Positions 18,024 to 26,668 of a stretch of 64,000 nt of DNA are shown piece by piece. The notes beneath the pieces were generated by a model. The model did no database searches. It was not told where the DNA came from and saw only the letters and a list, made by a program, of their open reading frames with translations. The translations under genes were made by a program, and so were the position numbers. Each line of letters begins with the position of its first letter. Positions within the stretch are counted from its first letter, which is position 1. This stretch comes from Paraburkholderia bonniea (GTDB taxonomy: Bacteria > Pseudomonadota > Gammaproteobacteria > Burkholderiales > Burkholderiaceae): positions 2,480,001 to 2,544,000 of the forward strand of contig NZ_QPEQ01000001.1 in the NCBI RefSeq assembly GCF_009455625.1, written 5' to 3'.

Positions 18024-18593
18024 TTAAATCTGCTTGCATAGCTTTTGCATGACCATGTGGCCGAAGATCGCGTGAATGTCTTCCGCCAGTTGCATGTCGT
18101 CAATATCGGCCCACACCACGTGCTGGGCCAACTCCTTCAGTTTGCCGCCGCGGTAGCCGCACAGGCCAAGCGTCACCGCACCGTTATCGTTCGCGTACTG
18201 CACCGCGCGCACGACATTTTCTGAATTGCCGCTACCGGAAATGGCCAGTACCAGGTCGCCTGGCTGAAGAATATTCTTCAACTGCTCAATGAAAATATCT
18301 TCGAAAGAAATGTCGTTACCGTAGGCCATCACCAGGCCCATGTTGTCCACTAGCGAACGGCCCCGGAATGGCTTGCCGCCACCGTACATAAATACGCTTT
18401 TATTCCAGTCGGTGATGAAGTGCAACGCGGTCATTGAACTGCCGCCATTGCCAAGCGTAATGATTTGACGGCCTTGCTGCCACGCATCCGCCACCACGCC
18501 GATTGCATCGTCAATCTGTTTACGGTCAATCGTCGCCAGCATGGCGGACAGCTTGGTGAGATAGGTCTCTGCTACGCCAGTGTATGCACTCAT
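18024..18593 (-). CDS. GmhA-type SIS-domain sedoheptulose-7-phosphate isomerase
   Basis: A 189-residue SIS protein. 'ITLGNGGSSMTALHFITDW' is the phosphosugar-binding loop of GmhA, 'LAISGSGNSENVVRAVQYA' the second conserved Ser/Gly loop, and the C-terminal 'EDIHAIFGHMVMQKL' provides the His/Glu-bearing helix. It should convert sedoheptulose 7-phosphate to D-glycero-D-manno-heptose 7-phosphate, the first step of the module. AGGAG precedes the ATG at 18593. Being next to the HddA-type kinase, it is probably a dedicated copy for surface glycan rather than the core-LPS GmhA. Confidence 0.88.
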   Translation of the reverse strand: MSAYTGVAETYLTKLSAMLATIDRKQIDDAIGVVADAWQQGRQIITLGNGGSSMTALHFITDWNKSVFMYGGGKPFRGRSLVDNMGLVMAYGNDISFEDIFIEQLKNILQPGDLVLAISGSGNSENVVRAVQYANDNGAVTLGLCGYRGGKLKELAQHVVWADIDDMQLAEDIHAIFGHMVMQKLCKQI

Positions 18594-18622
18594 GTAAAGC
18601 TCCTGGATGTTGCCGCGCAATG

Positions 18623-19603
18623 TTAATGATAAAAAATGATTCTGCTTCCGAGCGGCTCAAAGCCCACGTCTACCGGACTCAGTTCCGGGAGGGCATGCTT
18701 GATGCGCTCATGCGATTCAGGCGGGGCATACAGCATCAGAAAACCGCCTGCCCCCGCACCGAGAATTTTTCCGCCTTTGGCTCCTGCGGCCCGCGCAGCA
18801 TCGTACCAGCCATCAATATCGGACGTACTGATCCCCGTCGTGATGCTTTTTTTCAGCATCCAGTTTTCGTGAAGGATGTCGCCAAAAGCGTCGATATTGT
18901 TGCGTTGCAGTTCATCGCACAGCGTATAGGTCAAGCCAACCATCTTGACCAGGGTCTGATGTTTGCGCTCGTCACTGGTGATGTCTTCGGATTGCTGCTT
19001 CAACAGCGCCGATGCGCTGCGCGTGATGCCGGTGTAAAAAACCAGAATGTGCTGCTCGAGTTTTTTGATGGTCATCGGCTCGCAGATCACCGGCGTCACC
19101 ACCACCGAATCGTCCGGCCGGAACTCCATCAGGTTAAAGCCGCCGTAGGCCGCTGCGTACTGGTCCTGACGTCCAATCGGCTCGCCGCAAATGTCGATCT
19201 CGATGCGGCAGCTATCCGCGCCCAGTTGCTCACTGGAGACATAACGTCCCTTATAGGCATTGAGCGCATGCAGCAAACCCACCGTAAAAGAGCTCGACGA
19301 GCCGAGCCCGGTTCCTTTCGAGGGAATGTCTGCGATGGTCGTAATCTCAACGCCGCCGTCGATGTTCAGATATTCCATCGACGCGCGCACCAGCCGATGC
19401 TCGATCTGCCGCACACTCGACACTTCTTCGTTCTTCGAATAAGCGATACGAATGCCGCTGTCGAACTTCTTGTTGACGTTGACATACACGTACTTGTCGA
19501 TCGCGGTGCTCAACACGGCTCCGCCTTCTTTGCGGTAAAACGCAGGGAGATCGCTTCCGCCGCCGACAAAGCTCATCCGCAGAGGAGTTCGGCTAATTAT
19601 CAT
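18623..19603 (-). CDS. hddA: HddA-type D-glycero-alpha-D-manno-heptose-7-phosphate kinase (GHMP family)
   Basis: A 326-residue GHMP kinase. The N-terminal 'MIISRTPLRMSFVGGGSDL' is characteristic of HddA, 'PSKGTGLGSSSSFTVGLL' is the ATP-binding GHMP motif 2, and 'GAKGGKILGAGAGGFLMLY' is motif 3. It phosphorylates heptose 7-phosphate at C1 with the alpha configuration for the GDP-heptose branch; the beta branch (HldE) would be used for LPS core. The start lies 11 bases inside the end of the upstream fusion gene, indicating translational coupling. Confidence 0.9.
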   Translation of the reverse strand: MIISRTPLRMSFVGGGSDLPAFYRKEGGAVLSTAIDKYVYVNVNKKFDSGIRIAYSKNEEVSSVRQIEHRLVRASMEYLNIDGGVEITTIADIPSKGTGLGSSSSFTVGLLHALNAYKGRYVSSEQLGADSCRIEIDICGEPIGRQDQYAAAYGGFNLMEFRPDDSVVVTPVICEPMTIKKLEQHILVFYTGITRSASALLKQQSEDITSDERKHQTLVKMVGLTYTLCDELQRNNIDAFGDILHENWMLKKSITTGISTSDIDGWYDAARAAGAKGGKILGAGAGGFLMLYAPPESHERIKHALPELSPVDVGFEPLGSRIIFYH

Positions 19604-21533
19604 CAGTGGTATTCCTAATATTTTCTGGGTGCGCCACGGCACGTGGGAGCGAGATTCGTGGCGCTTGACCCGCCGCCGCGAGCAAGACCGGCACTTCATC
19701 CACCAGCCGCTGCGCATACACCGCTTCTGCCGCTTCCTGCGTCAAGCCGCGCTGCAGATACGCGCGAATCACGCGCTCACGCCTCGAAGGCTCATCGATT
19801 TCAACGAAAAAACGCTGGCTTGAGGTGGCCGGAACGGCCGCATGAAAGGCCATGATCCCTTCAACAAGCACCACATCATCTGGCCCGATGGCAATGGTCT
19901 GCGCCGCTTTGATCTGCTCGCGCCGCAGCTTGAGATACGCCGGCAGCACCACTTCGGCAGGCCGGGTTGACGGCTCAGCAAGGGTTTCGAGCAAGCTACG
20001 CAATGCGGGCAAATCATGCCGGCCCAGCACCCCTTCCGTGCGCGCTGGTTCGTCAAGCAACCAGCGATCCGTGCTCAGCACCTGCGCCTTCATATTTCTG
20101 CGCTGCAGCGCATACCTGAGCGCATTGGCAAAAGTTGTTTTGCCGCTGCGCGACTGGCCCGCAATATAAACAATCTCGCCCGGGCGTAAATGCTGCGCGA
20201 TTTTATCGCATTGACTAGAAAGCGCTGGGTAGAGGTCAAGCATGAAATCGACCGCAGCCGTCAGATCGGGCACGGTGAAATCCGGCTCTGCCCGGTATTT
20301 CTGGTCCAGCCCGGCATAACCGGTTTCAACCAGAATCGACTTCAACCCTGCGCGCTGGGCGGTCAGCATATCGGTTGAGGTATCGCCGACAAACCATGAG
20401 CGCGCTCGCTCGATATTCAACTCGCTCACCGCCTGATCGACCATGCCAGTGCTGGGCTTGCGGCACGAACAGGCAAATTTCAGCTCGGGCACTTCGCCCT
20501 CAAAGCCCTTGTCGGGATGATGGGGGCAGTAGTAAAGCCGGTCGATGTACGCGCCCATCCGCCCCAGCAAAGTCTCCATCTTGTTGTGGATCTGCCGCAA
20601 TTCGTCGAGCGTGCATTCGCCTCGCGCCACCACCGGCTGGTTGGTCACCACACAGCAGCGGTACTCGGCCTGGTTCAGACGCCGGATCGCCTGCTCAACG
20701 CCCGGCAGCAACTCGAACTGGGCCGCGCTGTGCAGGTGATCGACTTCCTGGTTGAGCGTGCCATCCCGGTCGAGGAACACCGCAGCCTGAGGCTGGCTCA
20801 GCGCCGCGCGCGCGATCTTTCCCGACAGCAAATCAGCCGACACCTTGTCGAGGCGCGCTGGCGTGCCGCTATCCTTGATGTACTCCGGGCTGTTGTAGCC
20901 ACGCAGGACCAAACCGCGCGCCAGCATCTGCGGGAACAAATCCTTGCCGAAATCGAACATGCCCTGCTGCTCGCGCCACCCTTCCAGCGACGCCTTACGC
21001 ACCCAGTAAAGCGCTGCATTGACCAGATTCGGGTAGTACCGCGAAGCATCGTGCGGATAGGGATAGAAGCGCTGCACCCGGCCGGTTTCGTCAACGTCGA
21101 CCAGATCCGAATCGTGAGGATGATCGTTCGGATGCAGAAAAAGCGTTGCGGCTGTTTCCGGCATCGCTGCATGAAAAGCATGAAACCGGTCGAAATCGAC
21201 TTCCAGCATCGTGTCGCCGTACATCACGAGAAACTCTTCGGCCAGCACATCGAGCACATTCAGCACCGCACCCGCCGTGCCACGCGCCTCGCCTTCATCG
21301 ATGCATTGAACCGCGAGCCCCCAGTTAGCGTTGGCGCGGCAAAACTCCACGATCTGCTCGGCACGATAGTTGACGAGCACCACCACATCGGTAAAGCCAA
21401 ACTTTTTTGCCAGCAGAATTTGCCGCTCAAGCAATGGCATGCCGCAAATATCCACAAGGGGTTTAGGCCGGTCTCCGAGACGCTCGCGCAGGCGGGTGCC
21501 CTTTCCGCCCGCCAGGATGACGACCTGCTTCAT
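19593..21533 (-). CDS. Triple fusion: HddC-type guanylyltransferase, GmhB-type phosphatase, P-loop kinase
   Basis: This 646-residue protein has three enzymes in one chain. Residues 1 to about 235 are a nucleotidyltransferase with 'VVILAGGKGTRLRERLGDRP' and 'VMYGDTMLEVD', as in HddC (heptose-1-P guanylyltransferase). Residues about 250-440 are a HAD phosphatase of GmhB type: 'FLDRDGTLNQEVDHL', zinc-site 'YYCPHHPDKGF' and 'CSCRKPSTGM', 'FVGDTSTDMLTAQRAG'. Residues about 455-646 are a P-loop domain with 'AGQSRSGKTTFANAL' and 'VVLVEGIMAFH', like uridine kinases. The first two cover dephosphorylation and GDP transfer of the heptose pathway; the third has no assigned job. ATG at 21533 overlaps the previous stop. 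Fusion of HddC and GmhB is plausible for the family; the added kinase is unusual to me. Confidence 0.88.
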   Translation of the reverse strand: MKQVVILAGGKGTRLRERLGDRPKPLVDICGMPLLERQILLAKKFGFTDVVVLVNYRAEQIVEFCRANANWGLAVQCIDEGEARGTAGAVLNVLDVLAEEFLVMYGDTMLEVDFDRFHAFHAAMPETAATLFLHPNDHPHDSDLVDVDETGRVQRFYPYPHDASRYYPNLVNAALYWVRKASLEGWREQQGMFDFGKDLFPQMLARGLVLRGYNSPEYIKDSGTPARLDKVSADLLSGKIARAALSQPQAAVFLDRDGTLNQEVDHLHSAAQFELLPGVEQAIRRLNQAEYRCCVVTNQPVVARGECTLDELRQIHNKMETLLGRMGAYIDRLYYCPHHPDKGFEGEVPELKFACSCRKPSTGMVDQAVSELNIERARSWFVGDTSTDMLTAQRAGLKSILVETGYAGLDQKYRAEPDFTVPDLTAAVDFMLDLYPALSSQCDKIAQHLRPGEIVYIAGQSRSGKTTFANALRYALQRRNMKAQVLSTDRWLLDEPARTEGVLGRHDLPALRSLLETLAEPSTRPAEVVLPAYLKLRREQIKAAQTIAIGPDDVVLVEGIMAFHAAVPATSSQRFFVEIDEPSRRERVIRAYLQRGLTQEAAEAVYAQRLVDEVPVLLAAAGQAPRISLPRAVAHPENIRNTTDDN

Positions 21534-22495
21534 GCCTGCGACTCTTGCGCGACGATTTGCCCGATGGCTTTGCGGACCGCCTCCACCGATTTGAGCTTGG
21601 GCTGCCAGCCCAGCGCACGGAGCTTGTCGATGGAATAGCAAAAACGCGGCACGTCTCCGACCCAGCCCTTGTTGCCTTCGCCAAAGGTGATCTGCGCCGA
21701 TGGCGCGGCAGCGCGCACCACTTCTTCGGCAATAAAGCGTACCGTGACGCCTTCGTCATCCACGCCGACGTTGAAGTAATTCAGCCGGTCTTTGGCATGC
21801 GTGCGGATGTACAGCATCGCATCCACCAGTTCCTCAACATGCAGATACGATTTTTGCTGCGTCCCGTTGCCGAGCACGGTGAGGTTGTCAGGCGTCGCAT
21901 GCAGCTTGCGTACGAAATCGAGCATCACGCCGTGCGTCGCGGGCACACCAATCACGTTAGGGAAACGGTAGATGAACACTTCTTTCAGGTAGCTCTCAGC
22001 AGCCGCACTGATCGCCACTTCTGAAGCCAGTTTCATCGCGCCATAGTTCGAAATAGGCAGTAGCGGGCCGATATCTTCGACGAGCGGGGCTGAACCCAGA
22101 TCGCCGTAAATCGCTGAGCTGGAAGCAAATGCCAGCATGCCGATTTCAAGCGACTTCATGATTTCCAGCGTATTGAAGGTCGTCATGAACGTGTCACGCA
22201 GATCAACGTTGGCGTCGTTCACACCAGCAGGAATGTCCGAATTAGCCGCGAGGTGCCACACCTCGGTGACGGGATCGCGGGCATGAAACGCCTCGAATGC
22301 CGTGCGGTATGCGGCCAGATCAGCCATGTCGACCACGCTGAACGCAAAACGCGGATTGGCCGACACGGCCGCCAGATTTTCACGCCGCCCACGGCACAGG
22401 TTGTCCACGCCAAAGACAGTCTGGCCCTGCTCCAGCAGGGTCTGCGCCAGATTGCAGCCTACAAAGCCGGCCACGCCGGTAATCAATACGCTCAT
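21530..22495 (-). CDS. NAD-dependent sugar-nucleotide epimerase/dehydratase
   Basis: A 321-residue extended SDR protein with 'VLITGVAGFVGCNLAQTLL' for NAD binding, 'AFASSSAIYGD' for the catalytic Ser and 'SNYGAMKLASE' for Tyr-x3-Lys. It resembles UDP-glucose 4-epimerases and CDP/GDP-sugar epimerases found in capsule loci. Its ATGA-type overlap with the heptose fusion gene suggests that it acts on the GDP-heptose product or delivers another donor for the same glycan. The exact substrate cannot be deduced. It opens the four-gene heptose transcription unit. Confidence 0.8.
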   Translation of the reverse strand: MSVLITGVAGFVGCNLAQTLLEQGQTVFGVDNLCRGRRENLAAVSANPRFAFSVVDMADLAAYRTAFEAFHARDPVTEVWHLAANSDIPAGVNDANVDLRDTFMTTFNTLEIMKSLEIGMLAFASSSAIYGDLGSAPLVEDIGPLLPISNYGAMKLASEVAISAAAESYLKEVFIYRFPNVIGVPATHGVMLDFVRKLHATPDNLTVLGNGTQQKSYLHVEELVDAMLYIRTHAKDRLNYFNVGVDDEGVTVRFIAEEVVRAAAPSAQITFGEGNKGWVGDVPRFCYSIDKLRALGWQPKLKSVEAVRKAIGQIVAQESQA

Positions 22496-22527
22496 AATTT
22501 CCAGACCATTGACATTGAAAATAACTA

Positions 22528-22552
22528 CGCGGGCAACGGCCCGTTGCCCGCG
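22528..22552 (-). terminator. GC-rich hairpin after the large methyltransferase-GT gene
   Basis: A 10-bp perfect stem (22528-22537 with 22543-22552) lies 26 bases downstream of the stop at 22578. The minus-strand tail TAGTTATTTTC is only moderately T-rich, so termination may be partial. Confidence 0.55.
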
Positions 22553-22577
22553 CTTTTATCCCAGCCCACCGCGGTGG

Positions 22578-25500
22578 TTATGCGGCAGCAGCTGGGGACG
22601 ACGACTCAGGTACGACTTCAGGTGCGACACGGGCCAGAACCAGGCTTTCAATCCGGCGCGCCATTTCCTCTTCCGAAGGGAACTGGCCAACAAACGCCAG
22701 CCCGGCTTCACGACGCCGGGCTAGTTCATCCGGATTGGCGAGCAGCGCGGCCAGATCAAGCGCCATTTTTTCCGGCAACGGATTCGCCAGCAGCGCGATG
22801 TCCTGCCGGCCGCCGTAGTTCACCTCGTTATCGCCGCGCGCCAGATCGACCACCGGCAAACCGCACGCCATCATCTCGTATGGAATCAGGCTTGGATTAG
22901 TGGTGGAAAACGCCACGCCCACATCGCCGTTCGAATACATCTGCGCGAGATCATCAAGCGTCGGCAGCACTTCGCGGAACGTAATGGGGAAGTCGTAGTT
23001 CTGCTTGCTCGCATTTTTTGAGCCGAACATGATGATCTCGACCTCGGGGCACAAGCGGTGAAATTCCCTTAGCGCCATCACGCCGAGCTCAAAACAGCGG
23101 CGAGGCATTTCGGGCTTGGCGAAGAACACCACGTTCTTGCGCGCATAGGTGCGAGCCCGGGGATAGTAGACATCGCGGTCAACCGGAAAACGGAAATGAT
23201 CGGCCTGCGCACCGTAATCACGCTTAAGCAGCACCTCGCACCATGGGCCGGAGGTGATGTGATACAGGCCAAGCCGGTAGGTGTTTTCCGCCAGCACGTA
23301 TTCGGTGCTCATCGGTGCAAAAGCGGGTTCGAAATCCTGCACGAAATACATGATTTCCTTCACGACGTCGCGGCCTTTCAGGGCCGCGCTCACCGTTGAC
23401 CAGTGCGTCGCAAACACCACATCGGCCGGATGAATCATGCCGTTGAACAGATAGACCGGACAGTCGAGCGGATAAAAATGCTTGTTAATCAGCTCTTTCA
23501 GCGTATGCGGATCTTGCTCGGTGCCTACGAAGTACAGCGTAATCTGGTGCCCAAACTGGCTCAGGAAATACGCCGCACGCAGGATATTCCGGTGGCCGCC
23601 GCCGCCAATAATCAGCCCAGGAATCACCCATGAAATACGTAACCGCCCGGGCAAAAGCGCAGGAGACGGCACCTTGCTGATCCCGCTTGTTTCGGGCTCG
23701 GACAGGCCGTACACCTGAGCCGCTTGCCGCGCGACCTGATTAATGGAGTACTGCTCAAGCGCCCGTTTGTGAGCTTCCTGTCCAATCTGGGCGCGTAGCG
23801 CGGGCGACGTCACGAGGCTCTCCAGGCTCTCGCGCCACTGCGCTGGCGTGCTGACACAGTAGCCCGAGACGCCATGCTCAATAGCCCGCTCAAACGTATC
23901 GGTCGAGCTGGCGATGGTCGGCACCCCAAGCAACCCGGCTTCGAAATATTTAAGCTCGCTCTTGCCATGACAGAACGGACTGGTGATATCGAGCGGCGCG
24001 AGGTTGATATCCACCTCTTGCAACACCTGCAGCATCACCTGATAGGGCTGAAAATCGAACCGCTCAATCCGCTTGCCAAACTGTGACCAGCGCTCTTCGA
24101 GTCCCAGGTAACCCACGATGCGCAGCACGGTTTCCGGGTGCGCTTCCATCGTGGCAAAAAGTGCATCCGCGCATTGAGCAAAGTCTTTCTGGTGCGTCCG
24201 GCTGCCGCTGAAATATCCGATCCGGACACACTCACGCGGCGTCACAACCTGCTGCGCCAGCTCTTCGGCAATGCGCAACTGCTCCGTGTTCAACGAGTTC
24301 GGAATAAGCATTGCCTCCTTGCCCAGCAGCGCGACCTGCTGACGCAGATAGTCGGTCGGCAGTGTCACAAGATCAGCGCGCAGCAATAGTTCACGGTACT
24401 GGTGAACGCCTTCGATGTATTGCGCTTGCTCCGCGGGGCTCAGCAGACGGAAGCCGTCAATCTGGCCGATGATTGACGGATCGAACACCAGATCATCAAC
24501 GTCGAACACCACCTTGATGCCGCGAACGTTGGCATAACGCAGAAATTCATCCGTACCGTGCGCCTCGAACGGTGCGCGAAACAGCACCACCACGCGGCTT
24601 TTAACGTTACAGCGCGCGATTTCTGCGAGGTCCGAAAAAGGCATCACATGAACCTGATAACCCAGGTCACGCAAACCTTCGGCGATGTTATAGACCCGAT
24701 AGCGCTTCGATTCCCCTTCCCAGCACCCAATCGCCATCACGACATCAAATTTCTGGTTCGTTAGCAAAGAGGCAAGAGGTTGCGTCTGCGCGTACTGGAC
24801 GCTCTGGCCACTACCGCCTGCATGCCCCCGAGCGTCCAGCCGGCGCTTGAGCGCACCCAGCAGTGCCCGCGTGCCATGCTGGTGCCAATATTCCAGCGCC
24901 CGGCGGCCAACGCGGAGTGGATATTTAAACCGACGCCCTACCGCCCGGTAAGGCGCAGTCAGCCTCCAGCTTCTCGATGCCTGTACCTGCTTCAGGACAT
25001 CCGCGACATAACCCGCTTCACTTCGCTCCCATTCAAATTCACGGCGCAAGTCCTGCAACTCCTGGAGCAGCAGCCGAGTCGATATATCGGACCCGGCAAA
25101 GCCCGATGCAACTGCTCGCTTGTGCGCAAGCGGTACCAGCTGCTGCTCGCTACCCAAGTCTCTGGCGAGTTTCTCCAGGCTTTTGCTCAATTGCAGAATG
25201 TGCTCATCCGTCGCCAGCAATTTCTGGTGCGCTTCGGCCAGCGACGCAGTGAACACCTCTGGACGGGGCAGCAGATCATCCTGGCGCGCACCTGATGCGG
25301 CACGTGAATCGCTCTGCATTTTTTTCAGAACGTCGACCCCGTGTTCAAACCGCTTCACGTAGGCCCCGTTATTCGGCAATACCCCGGATTGAGCGGTGGT
25401 TTGAGCGGTGGTTTGCACGGAACCGGCACTAGACGACTTCAGCGCCACCGCGATCAGATAACTGGCCTGCTGCAGCTCACAGGGTTCTTTCAAGCGCAAC

Positions 25501-26087
25501 GCATGCTCCAGCACCTGGGGCGGATGGTCGCTGATGAGCGACGAAAAATGATTGTTGGTGAAGAAAAACTGAACCTCGGGAAAGCGCTGCTCAAGCAGCT
25601 TGCGCAACGTGTCGAGCGAGAATGCCGGGGTATCGGACTGGCTGTGCTTTGGCTCAAGCGCGCGCGACATTGACAGCAGCAAAACGCCATCGTCTTTCAA
25701 CGCCCGGTGTATCCGCTGAATAACGGCAGCGGGCTCAGCAACATGCTGAATCAATTCAAAGCACGTGACGACATCGAATTGCTCAGCAAACTGAAAGCTG
25801 TCTGCTGCCGCCACATCAAAGCGAACGTTGGGGTGTGCATAAACCGTTTTTGCCTGCGCAATGGCCTCAGCCGAAAGATCGAATGCGACAACTTGCTTCG
25901 CCCCCGCCTCAGCCAGCCAGTGCGAACCATAGCCCACGCCACAGCCAACATCCAGCACGCTTTTGCCGCCGGTCCACTGGGAAGCAAACACATAGCGGGC
26001 AAGGTGTTCCTGGTACATTTTTCCTGCGAACGTCGGCTCGCAATGGGCAGCGTCAGAAACGATGCGTTCGCCGGTAAATTGATTCAT
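22578..26087 (-). CDS. Multidomain methyltransferase - GT4 - WsaF-like glycosyltransferase
   Basis: This 1169-residue protein begins with a class I methyltransferase (about 1-215; 'VLDVGCGVGYGSHWLAEAG' at 44-62). A low-complexity and coiled linker (about 220-370) ends in 'SRSWRLTAPYRAVGRRFK'. A first GT-B domain follows (about 445-795; 'IGYFSGSRTHQKDF', 'CHGKSELKYFEAGLLGVPTI'). The second (about 815-1160) is WsaF-like, with 'ISWVIPGLIIGGGGHRNILR' and 'SLIPYEMMACGLPVVDL'. Such proteins are thought to extend and methylate polysaccharide chains at the cytoplasmic face. GAGGAAA precedes the ATG. A 12-bp tandem repeat in the linker encodes T-T-A-Q twice. With rmlBACD upstream, rhamnose is a candidate sugar; order of action is unknown. 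Confidence 0.88.
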   Translation of the reverse strand: MNQFTGERIVSDAAHCEPTFAGKMYQEHLARYVFASQWTGGKSVLDVGCGVGYGSHWLAEAGAKQVVAFDLSAEAIAQAKTVYAHPNVRFDVAAADSFQFAEQFDVVTCFELIQHVAEPAAVIQRIHRALKDDGVLLLSMSRALEPKHSQSDTPAFSLDTLRKLLEQRFPEVQFFFTNNHFSSLISDHPPQVLEHALRLKEPCELQQASYLIAVALKSSSAGSVQTTAQTTAQSGVLPNNGAYVKRFEHGVDVLKKMQSDSRAASGARQDDLLPRPEVFTASLAEAHQKLLATDEHILQLSKSLEKLARDLGSEQQLVPLAHKRAVASGFAGSDISTRLLLQELQDLRREFEWERSEAGYVADVLKQVQASRSWRLTAPYRAVGRRFKYPLRVGRRALEYWHQHGTRALLGALKRRLDARGHAGGSGQSVQYAQTQPLASLLTNQKFDVVMAIGCWEGESKRYRVYNIAEGLRDLGYQVHVMPFSDLAEIARCNVKSRVVVLFRAPFEAHGTDEFLRYANVRGIKVVFDVDDLVFDPSIIGQIDGFRLLSPAEQAQYIEGVHQYRELLLRADLVTLPTDYLRQQVALLGKEAMLIPNSLNTEQLRIAEELAQQVVTPRECVRIGYFSGSRTHQKDFAQCADALFATMEAHPETVLRIVGYLGLEERWSQFGKRIERFDFQPYQVMLQVLQEVDINLAPLDITSPFCHGKSELKYFEAGLLGVPTIASSTDTFERAIEHGVSGYCVSTPAQWRESLESLVTSPALRAQIGQEAHKRALEQYSINQVARQAAQVYGLSEPETSGISKVPSPALLPGRLRISWVIPGLIIGGGGHRNILRAAYFLSQFGHQITLYFVGTEQDPHTLKELINKHFYPLDCPVYLFNGMIHPADVVFATHWSTVSAALKGRDVVKEIMYFVQDFEPAFAPMSTEYVLAENTYRLGLYHITSGPWCEVLLKRDYGAQADHFRFPVDRDVYYPRARTYARKNVVFFAKPEMPRRCFELGVMALREFHRLCPEVEIIMFGSKNASKQNYDFPITFREVLPTLDDLAQMYSNGDVGVAFSTTNPSLIPYEMMACGLPVVDLARGDNEVNYGGRQDIALLANPLPEKMALDLAALLANPDELARRREAGLAFVGQFPSEEEMARRIESLVLARVAPEVVPESSSPAAAA
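25389..25412 (-). repeat. Perfect 12-bp tandem duplication inside the methyltransferase-GT linker
   Basis: The unit ttgagcggtggt occurs twice head to tail and is in frame, giving T-T-A-Q-T-T-A-Q in the linker between the methyltransferase domain and the coiled region. It is a likely site of length variation. Confidence 0.8.
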
Positions 26088-26668
26088 CTGCGATTTCCTC
26101 GGTACATAATTCCGTGCTCGTTTTAGAGACCCGGCGGCTATACGCCAGTCAACGATCAGGCTTTCTCGCGGAGTAGAAACTTTAATACTTCAGAATAAAT
26201 ATTAAAGAGAGTGAAATGTGGGGCGCACTTGATCAAAGCAGCAAAATATTTAAAGCGTCTCACGCTATTCTGATGAGCCTTGATCTCCGCGGCATGACGC
26301 TCAAGAGGCAAAAACGGCGTCATGGCAATAGTCCACATGAGTCGGCTAACGCTCCAGCCACATCGCCCACACAACTGAAATCCGCTACAAAAAGGCAACC
26401 ATTACCTGACGTTGCCGCAGACAAGAGCGACGCGGATTATACCTTACGCACCCCATTCGGCACGGCTGGGCGCACACTCGCAGACCCGTTGAAACGGCGC
26501 TATGCCGGGTTAAAAACCTACATCCTGCCAAGGCATTTTCTGCTAGCCATGCGGATTAATCTGAATGCAATAACCTGGGCCAAATCAAGCAGAAATACCT
26601 CTCGATCAATAACCACGGGTGATAAATCAGCGGCCAGCACCAATGCCAACCCGTCCTTCCATCACACG
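26088..26668. other. Gene-free gap of about 580 bases inside the glycan cluster
   Basis: No frame on either strand shows a recognisable family. The left third is A/T-rich and probably holds the promoter of the large methyltransferase-GT gene. A 191-codon plus-strand frame runs across the gap into the end of the GT2 gene but its composition (Ser, Thr, Ala, His rich, no motif) speaks against a protein. The stretch may be decayed coding DNA left by gene loss. Confidence 0.5.
26122..26152 (-). promoter_or_regulatory. Possible promoter of the methyltransferase-GT gene
   Basis: On the minus strand TTGACT (26147-26152) is followed after 19 bases by TCTAAA (26122-26127). The spacing is long and the -10 is weak, but it lies 35 bases before the start codon, in an otherwise empty gap. 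Confidence 0.3.

Noticed and set aside
20517..21638. 373-codon plus-strand frame across the heptose fusion gene
   Set aside because: Antisense to the nucleotidyltransferase and phosphatase domains, which have clear motifs.
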